64,000 nucleotides of DNA, taken from NCBI RefSeq assembly GCF_037176765.1, contig NC_090026.1, positions 122,412,252 to 122,476,251 on the forward strand, in the 5' to 3' direction. The notes below the pieces were generated by a model. It searched no databases and was not told the DNA's origin. It saw nothing but the letters and a program-made list of their open reading frames with translations. This stretch comes from Anolis sagrei (Eukaryota; Chordata; Lepidosauria; Squamata; Anolidae). Shown one piece after another: positions 42,619-53,172 of the stretch (positions are counted from its first letter, which is position 1; every line of letters starts with the position of its first letter). The position numbers and the translations under genes were made by a program.

Positions 42619-43480
42619 TTGAAACTAGGAATTCTGTCATTAACTATTCCCGCCAAATGTGGTAGAAACATAAAGAATAAGTCTCCTTGGAACTTGGTTA
42701 GGAGATTGTATTTATGCAGAAGATTATGCCTCTTTAAAAGTGACTATCACGAAAGCTACAAGTGACTTAGACCTTATCTCTCCTGGGATGCAACAGTTGT
42801 GAAAGAGTGTAATGTTGTTCAATCTTTGTTTGGCCTGTTCTTATAACAATATTAAATTATGATGCTTTATATTTCTGGTATCAATAAAGTTTAAGCTCCA
42901 GGCTGCCAGCCAAGCATATTTCTAGCAGAAAATAAAAATGAAATGGAAGTCATAAAGAACATTATACAAGCAAACACAACATTCATCTGAGGCTGAGTAA
43001 GAAATAATCAATAAATATGGAACAGATGTTTGCTAATGATTTATCATGATGTTTTTATTTGCTCATATAACTGCTCTCCTCATGTAAACCATTTTTATAA
43101 GAAGCCCCTGACAGGTTAAAATCATATTCTGGCAAGAGTCTAATGCGTGCACTTGTAAATTGGATTAACAGATAAAATGCTCATTTAACAGATGCTGGGG
43201 TCAAACGCAGCTCCGTCTCTTTACTAAAATAATAGTTATTTTATTGCACAAATCTAATCAAATTTAAATCCTAGCAAGGCTTTACATACCTGGTGAAATG
43301 AAACCTAAGAATGAAATTAGAATCAGCATAATATGGTGGTTTATATGATAGACTAAAATGTATTGGTTTCATGCTCAATACCTGACTGAGCCATGAAACT
43401 CAGGTGACCTTCGTTCACTCTCTCAACCTGACATCCTTTGCAGGGCTTTTTTGTGAGGAGATGAACTGTCTATCTACCTC
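42619..43480. other. NUB1 intron 1, unassigned
   Basis: AT-rich unique-looking sequence with no exon or repeat recognised on either strand. Confidence 0.4.
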
Positions 43481-43488
43481 ATCTTCTG

Positions 43489-43743
43489 GTCCAGTGATTT
43501 AAACCCGTATACTGGCAGGACTGAAGACCAACAGGTCAGAGGTTTGAATCCGGGGAGAGTGTGGATGAGCTCCCTCTGTCAGCTCCAGCTCCCCATGCAG
43601 GGACATGAGAGAAGCCTCCCACAAAGATGGTTAAACATCAAAACATCCAGGCTTTCCATGGGCAACATCCTTGCAGACGGCCAATTTTCTCACACCAAAA
43701 GCGACTTGCAGTTTTTCAAGTCGCTCCTGACATGAAAAAAAAA
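43489..43743 (+). mobile_element. tRNA-derived SINE
   Basis: Head GTCCAGTGATTTAAACCCG (A box diverged), B box GAGGTTTGAATCC, tail CAAGTCGCTCCTGACATGA and A8. In NUB1 intron 1. Confidence 0.85.
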
Positions 43744-44844
43744 TCTTGTGCTTATTGGAAAAAAAGAATATCTAACTGAGAATATAGTCAAATAAACAGA
43801 GAAAGAGATGTTAGATCTTCAAGTAATGAAGAAACAAAGATTTTCAAAGCACCTACAGAAGTCTTCAGAGCTACTATTAAAAGACCTGTTGACAAGTTTG
43901 GCACAAACAAGATGAAAATGAAGGTTTCAAAGACAGCAATCTTTAAATCGCTTTTTGGAGCAAAATCCACCATCCTGAAGAGGAAGTGGTCTAAGGACTA
44001 CAGCTGTCACTGCTTCTCCTTGCCATCTCCACCATGTTTGCCACATTTAAGCATCTGCCAAGGATCTCAGCACAGCCGGAGCTGCTGCCAGGTTTTACAG
44101 ATGTAGCCAATGAAAGCCGACCAATATTTTGGTATTTCTGGAGTTCTGATATGAGTAGGAAGCCAGGAAAAGCAACTCCTGGTTCCTTCATATAGACTTT
44201 CACTATCAGTACCATATGGATAAGCAGAAGGTCAGTGGCTTAGCTTTGTTCAATTTCCCCACAAAAGCCCCTTTCAGCCAAATCTGTAGCCTTCTCGCTT
44301 GGCATCGCCATTTCTCTTTGAGCCAAATCGGGAAAACAGAAAGCAAAGCTCACTGAGGAACGGAGGGATTCCCAAGCAGCTGGTGACGGGGAGAGAAGGA
44401 ATCCTCTCTTCCAGAAAACCAGAATAAATTAAAGGAGAAAAATAAAACTATTTGTAAAAAGACCTCGATGTGGAGCCTCTTAAAGATTCATTTTACGGCT
44501 GCTAGAAGATCTGGCAAAGATCTTTAAACATTGCCATCTGCTGCTTGGGACGTGGCAGTAAAACAGATTCATTAGTTTTGCTTTCAGTAGTATTTGGTTC
44601 ATACACATTTATCACATGGCCACAGAGAGGGGGGGAAAGAAAGCAAAATACATTGTGAAAGCATAACATGAGCAAATTTAAAAAGGGGGGTGACTTCATA
44701 AGGAAACTAGTAAAGCAGATGCACCCAAGTTTCCATAACATGATTTGCTAGGGAAAGCTTGCAAAATATCTCAACCACTTGTGTAACATCTATGCTATTG
44801 TTTTTATAATGATTTTCTGTATTTGGCCCAAGGAATACTCTGTA
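43744..44844. other. NUB1 intron 1, unassigned
   Basis: No repeat recognised. The + strand is open from about 43796 to 44106 (about 100 codons, Lys/Ser-rich, first ATG at 43912) without any known domain; I do not call it a gene. Confidence 0.35.
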
Positions 44845-45594
44845 TAAAGACCTCCACCATACTCCTAGGTAGAATACTCCACTGCCGAAAAGCTCTTACC
44901 ATTATTAGGAAATTCTTTTGAATGTTTAGGTGGAAACCTTTTTCCTGCAATTTGAATCCATTGCTCCATTGTGTCCTAGTCTCTACATTCTGGAGCAGAG
45001 AGTTCCACTGCTGAACAGCTCTCACAGTCAGGAAGTTCTTCCTAATGTTCAGGTGGAAGCTCCTTTCCTGTAATTTGAAGTCATTGTTCCGCATCCTAAT
45101 CTCCAGGGCAGCAGAAAACAAGTTCACTCCCTCCTCCCTATGACTTCCTCTCACATATTTATACATTGTCCTCATCATGTCTCCTTTCAACCTTCTCTTC
45201 TTCAGGCTAACATGTCTAGCTCTTCAAACCACTCCTCATAGGGCTTGTTTTCCAGACCCTTGATCATTTGGGTTGTCCTCCTCTGAACACATTCCAGTTT
45301 GTCAACATTTCCCTTCAATTGTGGTGCCTAGAATTGGACACAGTGTGATTCCAGTTGTGGTCTGACCAAGGCGGAATAGAGCAGTAGCATGACTTCCCTG
45401 GATCTAGGCACTAGACTCCTATTGATGCAGGCCAAAATTCCATTAGCCTTTTTTGCTGCCACAGGACATTGTTGGCTCATGTTCACCTTCCTGTCCATGA
45501 GGACTCCAAGAGCCAGGCATGCTGTATCTTTGCATTTCATTTTTTTCTGCCTAAGTGGAGTATCTTGCATTTGTCCCCGTTGAACTTCATTTTT

Positions 45595-45634
45595 GGCCCT
45601 TCCACACAGCCATATAACCCAGAATATCACGGCA

Positions 45635-45678
<44 letters not shown>

Positions 45679-46058
45679 TAAAACTTTATTTATACCCCGC
45701 TCCATCTCCCCCAGAGGGACTTGGTGAGGCTTACATGAGGCCACACCCAACAGTATAACACACAACAATATAACACAAAAAACATAAAATGCAAAACAAT
45801 GTAATAAGCAACACAACAATATAAAATCAGACATTAAAACACAAAAGATTTAGCTGGCCAGGGCCAAATTCAGGATAAAATTTTAAAACACTGGGAGATA
45901 GGACAATGTCAAACATCGAGAGGAGGATCCAACAATAATAATAATAACAACAACCCACAATATCTGCTTTGAAATGGATTATCTGAGTCCACACTGCTAT
46001 ATATTCCAGTTTAAAGAAAACAATGTGGGATTTTATTCAGCTGTATAGAAGGGGCCCT
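45595..46058. mobile_element. Palindromic MITE (GGGCCCTTCC family)
   Basis: Left end GGCCCTTCCACACAGCCATA, right end CTGTATAGAAGGGGCCCT. Arms belong to the element complete at 59929-60058. Inserted in CR1 and later hit by an L2. Confidence 0.75.
45637..45950 (-). mobile_element. L2 LINE 3' end inside the MITE
   Basis: TAA repeats, then ACTTTATTTATACCCCGCTC and GGGACTTGGTGAGGCTTACA, the L2 3' UTR on the - strand; right boundary approximate, near a second TAA/CAA run. Confidence 0.75.
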
Positions 46059-46245
46059 CTCTCTAATCTGTTTTGCCCTATATCTCTAATCTGTTAAGAT
46101 GGTTTTGAATTCTGCTTCTGTCTTCTGGAGTATTGGCTATCCCTCTCAACTTGGTGTCATCTACAAACTTGAGGATCATGCCTTCTAACCCTTCATCTAA
46201 GTCATTAATAAAGATGTTGGACAGAACCGGGCCCAGTTTACCTGT

Positions 46246-46700
46246 CCGAACGTATTCTCCCCTATGAACCATCAAGATTGCTAAGATCGCCTGGAGGGGC
46301 CCTGCTCTTGGTCCCACCAGCATCACAAGCGCATCTGGTGGGGAGGAGGGACAGGGCCTTCTCGGTGGTGGCCCCTCGACTCTGGAACTCCCTTCCACTG
46401 GAGATCAGAATGACCCCCTCTATCTTGACATTCAGAAAACAGGTGAAAACTTGGCTCTGGAAACTGGCATTCGAAGAATGAGTCAAGTCCTGTGATATGG
46501 GTGGATGTCGACGATTTATGACTTTATGATGACGACTGACCATTGTAATTATATGATTGTATTTGTTTTTAATGTCTTAGTGTAATCTGGAATACGATGT
46601 TTTTAATGATTGTTGTAATATTGTTGTTGGAAACCGGCCTGAGTCCCTCGATGGAGGTGAGAAGACCGGTATACAAAACTGCTAAATAAATAAATAAAGG
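46246..46700 (+). mobile_element. L2 LINE 3' end
   Basis: Codes RDRAFSVVAPRLWNSLPLEI and RKQVKTWLWKLAFEE, then GGAAACCGGCCTGAGTCCCT and AAATAAATAAATAAA. Confidence 0.85.
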
Positions 46701-46854
46701 CACTCCACTTATCACTTATTTCCAGGATGAAGAGGAAGCCTGGGTGAGAATTACCCTCTGGGTTCGTTCACTTAACCAATTTACAGATCCATCTAACCGT
46801 AATTTTGCCTAGCTCACATCTGACTAGTAAATAAAATCCACTGGACTATTTGGT

Positions 46855-48201
46855 CCCCATACCCCATATATCCCCATACCAAAAAAGGGAAATGCGAAAG
46901 ACTGCACAAACTTCCGTACAGTGGCCCTTATGTCTCATGCCAGTAAGGTAATGCTCAAGATCCTGCAAGGAAGACTCCAACAATACATGGAGCGAGAGTT
47001 GCCAGATGTTCAAGCTGGGTTTAGAAAAGGCAGAAGAACGAGAGACCAGATTGCCAATATCCGCTGGATAATGGAGAAAGGCAGGGAGTTTCAGAAAAAC
47101 ATCTATTTCTGCTTCATTGACTATTCCAAAGCCTTTGACTGTGTGGATCATAATAAACTGTGGCAAGTTCTTGGTGGAATGGGCATACCAAGCCACCTTC
47201 CCTCTCTCCTGAGGAATCTGTACAAGGACCAAGTAGCAACAGTCAGAACTGACCACGGAACAACAGACTGGTTCAAGATTGGGAAAGGCGTACGGCAAGG
47301 CTGCATCCTCTCACCCAACCTTTTTAACGTGTATGCAGAACACATCATGCGATGTGCGGGGCTGGATGAATGCAAAGCTGGGGTGAAAATTGCTGGAAGA
47401 AACATTAACAACCTCAGACATGCAGATGACACCACTCTGATGGCCGAAAGCGAGGAGGAGCCGAGGAGCCTTCTAATCAAGGTGAAAGAAGAGAGCGCAA
47501 AAGCCGGGTTGCAGCTAAACATCAAAAAAACCAAGATTATGGCAACAAGAATGATTGACAACTGGAAAACAGAGGGAGAAAATGTGGAGGCCGTGACAGA
47601 CTTTGTATTTCTAGGTGCAAAGATTACGGCAGATGCAGACTGTGGCCAGGAAATCAGAAGACGCTTACTTCTTGGGAGGAGAGCAATGTCCAGTCTCGAT
47701 AAAATAGTGAAGAGTAGAGACATCAGACTGGCAACAAAGATCCATTGCCTAGTCAAAGCCATGGTATTCCCTGTAGTCACCTACGGATGTGAGAGCTGGA
47801 CCTTAGGGAAGGCTGAGCGAAGGAAGATCGATGCTTTTGAACTGTGGTGCTGGAGGAAAGTCCTGAGAGTGCCTTGGACTGCGAGAAGATCCAACCAGTC
47901 CATCCTCCAGGAAATAAAGCCCGACTGCTCATTGGAAGGAAGGATACTAGAGACAAAGTTGAAGTACTTTGGCCACATCATGAGGAGACAGCAAAGCCTG
48001 GAGAAGACAATTATGCTGGGGAAAGTGGAAGGCAAAAGGAAGAGGGGCCAACCAAGGACAAGATGGATGGATGGCATCCTTGAAGTGACTGGACTGACCT
48101 TGAAGGAGCTGGGGGTGGTGACGGCCGACAGGGAGCTCTGGCGTGGGCTGGTCCATGAGGTCACGAAGAGTCGGAGACGACTGAACGAATGAACAACAAC
48201 A
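46855..48201 (+). mobile_element. Bov-B (RTE) LINE, long open fragment
   Basis: Flanked by the 7-bp duplication ATTTGGT (46848-46854 and 48202-48208). The + strand stays open for about 440 codons to the natural stop. Reading: IPKKGNAKDCTNFRTVALMS, RELPDVQAGFRKGRRTRDQI, IDYSKAFDCVDHNKLW, VRQGCILSPNLFNVYAEHIM, RHADDTTLMAESEEE, CESWTLGKAERRKIDAFELW and RGQPRTRWMDGI. This is the Bov-B reverse transcriptase from mid-palm to the C-terminus. The catalytic YADD is HADD here. It is 5' truncated (no endonuclease). In NUB1 intron 1. Confidence 0.93.
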
Positions 48202-48345
48202 ATTTGGTGTACACGAGATATAAATTAATGCCAGGCTTTGACTTGGGTTACATGACTTGGGTTACTTTGACTTGGGGGTTACATCCCCCAAATATCCCAA
48301 GATCTGTATAAAGGACAGCATTTTACTGTGCTGATGTATCTAGGG

Positions 48346-48539
48346 CAGGCCTGGGCCAACTTGGGCCTTCCAGGTGTTTTGGACTCCAACTCCCACCATT
48401 CCTGACAGCCTCAGGCCCCTTCCTTTCCCCCCTCAGCCGCTTAAGCGGCTGAGGGGGGAAAGGAAAGGGCCTGAGGCTGTCAGGAATGGTGGGAATTGGA
48501 GTCCAAAACACCTGGAAGGCCCAAGTTGGCTCAGGCCTG
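48346..48539. mobile_element. Palindromic hAT MITE, long version
   Basis: CAGGCCTGGGCCAACTTGGG to GGCTCAGGCCTG, with about 96-bp arms meeting at CAGCCGCTTAAGCGGCTG. Outer parts match the 6604-6737 family; the inner 60 bases (CTCAGGCCCCTTCCTTTCCC) are additional. Sits about 100 bases inside intron 1 from the NUB1 first exon. Confidence 0.85.
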
Positions 48540-48646
48540 TGTTAGAGTATCCAAACCTCACCTCCCAATAGAAGGAGAAGGATAAACAAGGCCTTGTGAC
48601 TTCAAGAAGGCCTTGTTTGTCCCCCTTTCCCCTTCCTATCACTCAC

Positions 48647-48760
48647 CTGCTTGACTCCAGCTTGCTCTGTGTCTTTCAGGCCTGCCCGCCTCCTGACTGA
48701 CTGACGAAGCTTCGTCACATCACAACCGAAAGCCAAAACACACCAACTGAAAGGGAGGGA
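48647..48760 (-). other. NUB1: NUB1 5' UTR exon 1 (non-coding)
   Basis: A strong donor, AAGCAG/GTGAGTG on the - strand, ends this exon at 48647 and would splice to the acceptor one base before the NUB1 ATG at 39857. No in-frame coding is expected. The transcription start is not determined; the right boundary is a guess inside the CpG-rich block. It contains the 16-bp palindrome TGACGAAGCTTCGTCA at 48702-48717. Confidence 0.65.
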
Positions 48761-48905
48761 GAATGGCCTGCCGTCACGTGATCACACAGAGCGACGCCCC
48801 GCCCACTCAGGCCCCCGTTGGGTTCTGGGTCTCGTAGTTGAGCCAGGCGCGCTGAGCGTTCTAAGCCCGCTTCCCTGGACTCCACTTCCCAGCATGCCGT
48901 TCGGT
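48700..48905 (-). promoter_or_regulatory. NUB1: NUB1 CpG-rich promoter
   Basis: An isolated CpG-rich block in AT-rich surroundings. It holds GTCACGTGATCAC (E-box, 48773-48785), GCCCCGCCCAC (Sp1-type GC box, about 48796) and ACTCCACTTCCCAGCATGC (48879-48897), which matches the ZNF143/THAP11 site layout. No TATA box is seen. The motifs suggest a housekeeping-type promoter; activity is inferred. Confidence 0.7.
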
Positions 48906-49276
48906 GAATTGATCAGTATGGGGAGTGGAAAGTGGAATGCATAGCCTTATAGTGATGTAGTAGTGTGAGCATGTTGGGAAGAATAGGAGTTTGGCTGCCA
49001 TGGCTCAAGGCTAAGGGAGTCTTGGGATTGGTAAAGACCTTGTAAAACTACCATTCATCATCCATAATATTTGAGTACTTGGAAGTGGTGTCAAAGTGTG
49101 CTAATTCCACAGTGTAGATGCACCCTAAGATGCCTTTGGAGCAGGCATCCAGGTGTTTTGGGCTTCAACTCCCACAATTCCTAAATGATGTTAAAAAATA
49201 AAAGAAATAAGCATTGGGAACATATTTAGGCATTTGCTATGTTTTATTTATTTGTTTAGGACATTTATATGCATTA

Positions 49277-50521
49277 TCAATTATATATATAAATGATCTG
49301 TGCATAATGAGTTCCTTAGAAACAAAAGAACCAATGAACGAAATCACACCAAACAATGTCTCACAACACAAGGTGTAACCATCACTCAAAAATTTATGAT
49401 TTTGTCATTTGGGAGTTGTAGTTGCTGGAATTTATAGTTTACCTACAATCAAAGAGCATTCTGAACTCCACCAATGATGGGATTGGGCCATACTTAGCAC
49501 ACAGGGCTCCCATGACCAACAGACAAAACTGGAAGGGTTTGGTGGGCATTGACCTTGAGTTTTGGAGTTGTAGTTCACCTACATCTAGAGAGCACTGTGG
49601 ACACAAACAATGATGGATCTGGACCAAACTTGGCACAAGCACTCAATACGCCCAAATATGAACACAGATGGAGTTTGGGGAAAATAGACCTTGACATTTG
49701 GGAGTTGTAGTTACTGGGATTTATAGTTCACCTACAATCAAAGAGCATTCTGAACTCCACCAATGATGGAATTTAACCAAACATGGCATATAGGACTTCA
49801 TGACAAACAGAACACACTGAAAGGGTTTGGTGGGCATTGACCTTGAGTTTGGGAATTATAGTTCACCCACATCCAGAGAACACTGTGGACTCAAACAATG
49901 ATGGATCTGGACCAAACTTGGCACGAATATTCCATATGCCTAAATATGAACACAGATGGAGTTTAAGGGAAATAGACCTTGACATTTGGGAGTTGTAGTT
50001 GCTAGGATTTATAGCTCACCTACAATCAAGTAGCATTCTGAACCCCACCAAAGACAGAAGTGGGGCAAACTTCCCACACTGAACCCTCATGACCAACAGA
50101 AAATACTGTGTTTTCTGGTAGTCTTTGGCAACCCTTCTGACACCCCCTCGCAACCCCCCCCCCCCAGGGGTCCCAAACCCGAGGTTGAGAAATGCTGCCT
50201 TAAGGCCATCCAGTCCAACTCCCTTCACCAGGGCAAGAAAACATAATCAAAGCCCTCCTGACAAAGGGCCACCCAGCCATTCACACACATATATGTATAT
50301 GACAGATTCAGTATCAAAGATTTGAAAGGGACCCCTAAAGAAGGATAATGATATGCTGGATGTTCCAGAGTAGGCAAACCAGATATCAAAGAAACAGCAA
50401 GGAATACTGTTTACCCACAAGCATAAATAAATTACATATATTAGAAACCAACATTTTCTCATGGCTTTATTTTCCAGATCAACAGACTGGGCCACAGCAA
50501 CGCGTGGCAGGGGACAGCTAG
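49277..50521 (+). mobile_element. Candidate Helitron with hAT fragment inside
   Basis: Left end TCAATTATATATATAAATG after an A; right end GGCCACAGCAACGCGTGGCA then GGGGACAGCTAG before a T, with hairpin GCCAC/GTGGC. The right end is secure. Linking it to this left end is inference, because a large hAT fragment (49402-50200) lies between. Confidence 0.5.
49402..50201 (+). mobile_element. SPIN-like hAT fragment
   Basis: Repeated GGGAGTTGTAGTTGCTGG and ACCTACAATCAAAGAGCATT modules as in 223-901; right end GAGGTTGAGAAATGCTG. The left terminus is missing, and an extra sub-repeat makes it longer than the other copies. A run of 12 C lies near 50154. Confidence 0.8.
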
Positions 50522-50551
50522 TTTATTATAAATCTTTATAAATTTACATAT

Positions 50552-50895
50552 ATGGAGCCCCCGGTGGTGCAGTGGGTTAAAGCGCTGAGTTGTTGAGCTT
50601 GTTGACCGAAAGGTAGCAGTTCCATTCCGGGGAGCAGCGTGAGCTTCCGCTGTCAGCCCTAGCTTCTGCCAACCTAGCAGTTCGAAAACATGCAAATGTC
50701 AGCAGATCAATAGGTACCGCTCCGGCAGGAAGGTAACGGCTCTCCATGCAGTCATGCCAGCCACATGACCTTGGAGGTGTCTATGGACAACGCCGGCTCT
50801 TCGGCTTAGAAATGGAAATGAGCACCAACCCCCAGAGTCGGACACGACCACACCCCAGAGTCAGACACAACTGGACTTAATGTCAGGGGACTACC
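50552..50895 (+). mobile_element. Sauria SINE
   Basis: GTGGTGCAGTGGGTTAAAGC, GTAGCAGTTCCATTCC and GTAGATCAATAGGTACCGCT-type body, CACATGACCTTGGAGGTGTC, GACTTAATGTCAGGGGACTA. The segment CACACCCCAGAGTCAGACAC duplicates the preceding GAGTCGGACACGACC part. Confidence 0.9.
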
Positions 50896-50902
50896 TTTTA
50901 CC

Positions 50903-50903
<1 letters not shown>

Positions 50904-50932
<29 letters not shown>
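50904..50932. repeat. TG microsatellite
   Basis: About 14 TG units between a SINE tail and a Helitron piece. Confidence 0.9.
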
Positions 50933-50933
<1 letters not shown>

Positions 50934-51202
50934 ATAAATAAATATAATGTTCATTTGTGGGATTCACATAACTCAAAAACCACTGGGCGAATTGACACCA
51001 AATTTGGACACAATGCTCTTATCAGGTTAATGAGTGACCATCACATTAAAACTCTGAAAAACACAGCGGAAGAGACTTTAAAAGCCAAAAAATAAAAAAT
51101 ACATTACAACGCATGCGCTAAACCACATATATACACATATACACAAATTTATACACACACATATACACAGACTGGGCCACAGCAATGCATGGCAGGGGAC
51201 GG

Positions 51203-51206
<4 letters not shown>
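50933..51206 (+). mobile_element. Short Helitron
   Basis: ATGTTCATTTGTGGGATTCA and CGAATTGACACCAAATTTGG form the 5' body. The 3' end is GGCCACAGCAATGCATGGCA and GGGGACGGCTAG before T. A TG/TA microsatellite follows at 51207-51262. The 5' TC terminus is masked by the preceding TG repeat. Confidence 0.65.
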
Positions 51207-51270
<64 letters not shown>

Positions 51271-51307
51271 TATACACACACACATATATATTATATAGTA
51301 TATTAAT

Positions 51308-51405
51308 AATACTATGTAACATGATTTTTCTTCCCAGGTTATCAATGTCATTTCCTAATTGCTTCTATCACAAAAACTTGGGAAAAGTTTATTAAACTGC
51401 AAACA
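51308..51405. mobile_element. Fragment of the CACTATGTAACA MITE family
   Basis: GTTATCAATGTCATTTCCTA and CTTGGGAAAAGTTTATTAAA match 56640-56700. Only one end of the element is present. Confidence 0.5.
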
Positions 51406-51408
51406 CTT

Positions 51409-51556
51409 TGTATTGTCGAAGGCTTTCATGGCCGGAATCACTGGGTTGCTGTAAGATTTTTGGGCTGTATGACCATGTTCCAGATGCAGGCAAAACGTCA
51501 GGAGATAATGTTTCTAGAAAATGGCCATACAGGCTAGAAAACTTAGAGCAACCCAT
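51409..51556. mobile_element. Penelope fold-back fragment
   Basis: TATTGTCGAAGGCTTTCATG to TGTTCCAG on one side and GATGCAGGCAAAACGTCAGG to TTAGAGCAACCCA on the other are inverted parts of the Penelope terminus. The hammerhead first box is lost. Confidence 0.7.
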
Positions 51557-51938
51557 TTCTGTCTGGAAGAGAGATGCTTTTGAACTGTGATGGAGGAAAA
51601 TTCTGAGAGTGCCTTGGACTGCATGAAGATCCAACTAGTCCATACTTCAGGAAATAAAGGCTGACTGCTCATTGAAGGGAAGGATAGTAGAGGCAAAGTT
51701 GAAGTACATTGGCCACATGATTAAAAGACAGGAAAGCTAAGAGAAGACAATGATGCTGGGGGGAAAGGAAGAGGGGCCGACCAAGGGCAAGATGGATGGA
51801 TGGTATCCTTGAAATGACTGGCTTGACTCTGAAGGAACTGGGGGTGGTGATGGCCGACAGGAAGCTCTGGCGTGGCTGGTCCATGAGGTCACAAAGTGTC
51901 GGAAGCGAATGAACAAATAAACAACAAACAACAACAAC
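51557..51938 (+). mobile_element. Bov-B LINE 3' fragment
   Basis: Follows the nucleotide sequence of 47829-48200 closely (GTGCCTTGGACTGCATGAAG, AAGTTGAAGTACATTGGCCA, AACTGGGGGTGGTGATGGCC). Several small indels break the frame. It ends in AACAACAACAA. Older than the copy at 46855. Confidence 0.85.
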
Positions 51939-51944
51939 TTCTGT

Positions 51945-52312
51945 CTTAGGGCCTTCTCGGTGGTGGGCCCCCGGCTGTGGAACTCCCTCCCTGCTGACAT
52001 CAGACAGGCGCCCTCCCTTATGGCCTTTCGTAAGGGCCTGAAGACATGGCTTTTCGAGATGGCATTCAACTGAGTGCTATGTTACTGGAAATGACAACCG
52101 GAATGGATTACGACTACGAGATTGATTATGATTCCATGATAAGACGGAGCGGATTATTTTAGTATAATTAGATGTTGTGTATTAGTAATATGTTAGTTCT
52201 GTTGTCTTGGCTTATTGTAAATTGTCTTTTATGTGCTGTACACCGCCACGAGTCGCCCTAGGGCTGAGAGCGGCGGTTAATAAATGCAGGAAATAAATAA
52301 ATAAATAAATTA
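51945..52312 (+). mobile_element. CR1/L2-group LINE 3' end
   Basis: GCCTTCTCGGTGGTGGGCCC and CTGTGGAACTCCCTCCCTGC correspond to AFSVVGPRLWNSLP. The 3' end CGCCACGAGTCGCCCTAGGG and AATAAATAAATAAATAAAT differs from the L2 copies, so it is another subfamily. Confidence 0.75.
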
Positions 52313-52361
52313 GTGCCTGTGAGTGTTTTTGAATGGCAAGTTTTGAACAACTGTGGATTCA

Positions 52362-52574
52362 TCTACACTGTAGGATTAATGCAGTTTGGCACCACTTTAA
52401 CTGCCATGGCTCAATGATATGGAATCTTGGATGTTATGGCTTTACAAGGTTTTTAGTTTTCTCTGCCAACGAGTGATGACACCTCATCAAACGACAATTT
52501 CCATGGTCCTATAGGATTTAGCCATAGCTATTAAAGTGGTGTCAAGCTGTATTACTTCAACAGTGTAGAAGTAC
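52362..52574. mobile_element. Palindromic MITE
   Basis: TCATCTACACTGTAGGATTA, TTTGGCACCACTTTAACTGC on the left and the complement TATTAAAGTGGTGTCAAGCT, CAACAGTGTAGAAGTACC on the right. Non-coding. A scrap of the same family is at 49085-49130. Confidence 0.65.
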
Positions 52575-52599
52575 CGTGAGAATGCTATTACTACGCGAG

Positions 52600-52842
52600 A
52601 TGTAATTGAATGTCAATACTTTGTTTTTGCGGGACATCCTGCATCACATTTTGCTCTAGTTTTTCAATGAATAGCTCATTGAGTCTCAACCAATTCAACC
52701 TAGTTTGTGGCAGTCACAAAAATAAAGTTTCTGGAGTATAATGACTCCTTTCAAAGTAAGTTCCACACAATTAAAGAGGAAATAACACTTTCAAACTAGG
52801 AACAGATTTTTCCCCCAAAATTTTATTACATAGTGTAATAGG
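52600..52842 (+). mobile_element. MITE with CACTATGTAACA-type ends
   Basis: Shares TTTGTGGCAG-CACAAA, AAGTTTCTGGAGTATAA and the right end ATTACATAGTG with 56632-56922. Superfamily not known to me. Confidence 0.55.
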
Positions 52843-53172
52843 ATTGATAGTAATAGGAAGCTCATTGGAATGTTACGCGACCAGATATCACAAAGCATTG
52901 CTATTGTGTTTATTTATATCCTGCTTTTATCTCACAGCAACTCACAGCATTTAAAGAGAACAATGCAATTCAAAATCTATAGCATACAAATGGTATATAT
53001 TTAGCAGGAGGATTCATAATCATAAAACAGTACATATTAATATAGTTCTTCATTTGGCATCACTTATTGTGACTTCAGTCTGCAAATTAACAGCATAATC
53101 TTACAGTTTATGAATTCCACTGAGTTCAATTGAGTTTTTTCCTTAGTTGATACTTAGGATTACACTATAAAG

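Larger units (their letters stand above)
44845..46245 (-). mobile_element. CR1 LINE split by a MITE that holds an L2
   Basis: 44845-45594 and 46059-46245 are consecutive parts of CR1 on the - strand. The first contains [16 protein letters not shown], partly duplicated at 44880-45080. The second matches the older CR1 part with ILKFVDDTKLRG (FVDD box). Between them is a MITE (45595-46058), itself split by an L2 (about 45637-45950). Confidence 0.85.

Noticed and set aside
43796-44106. About 100 open codons, Lys/Ser-rich, in NUB1 intron 1
   Set aside because: No known domain, no clear start context and no splice partner; kept only as a note.
47148-47780. 210-codon frame on - strand
   Set aside because: Antisense shadow of the Bov-B reverse transcriptase.
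46921-48192. 423-codon frame considered as a host gene
   Set aside because: It is the reverse transcriptase of a Bov-B LINE and has target duplications.
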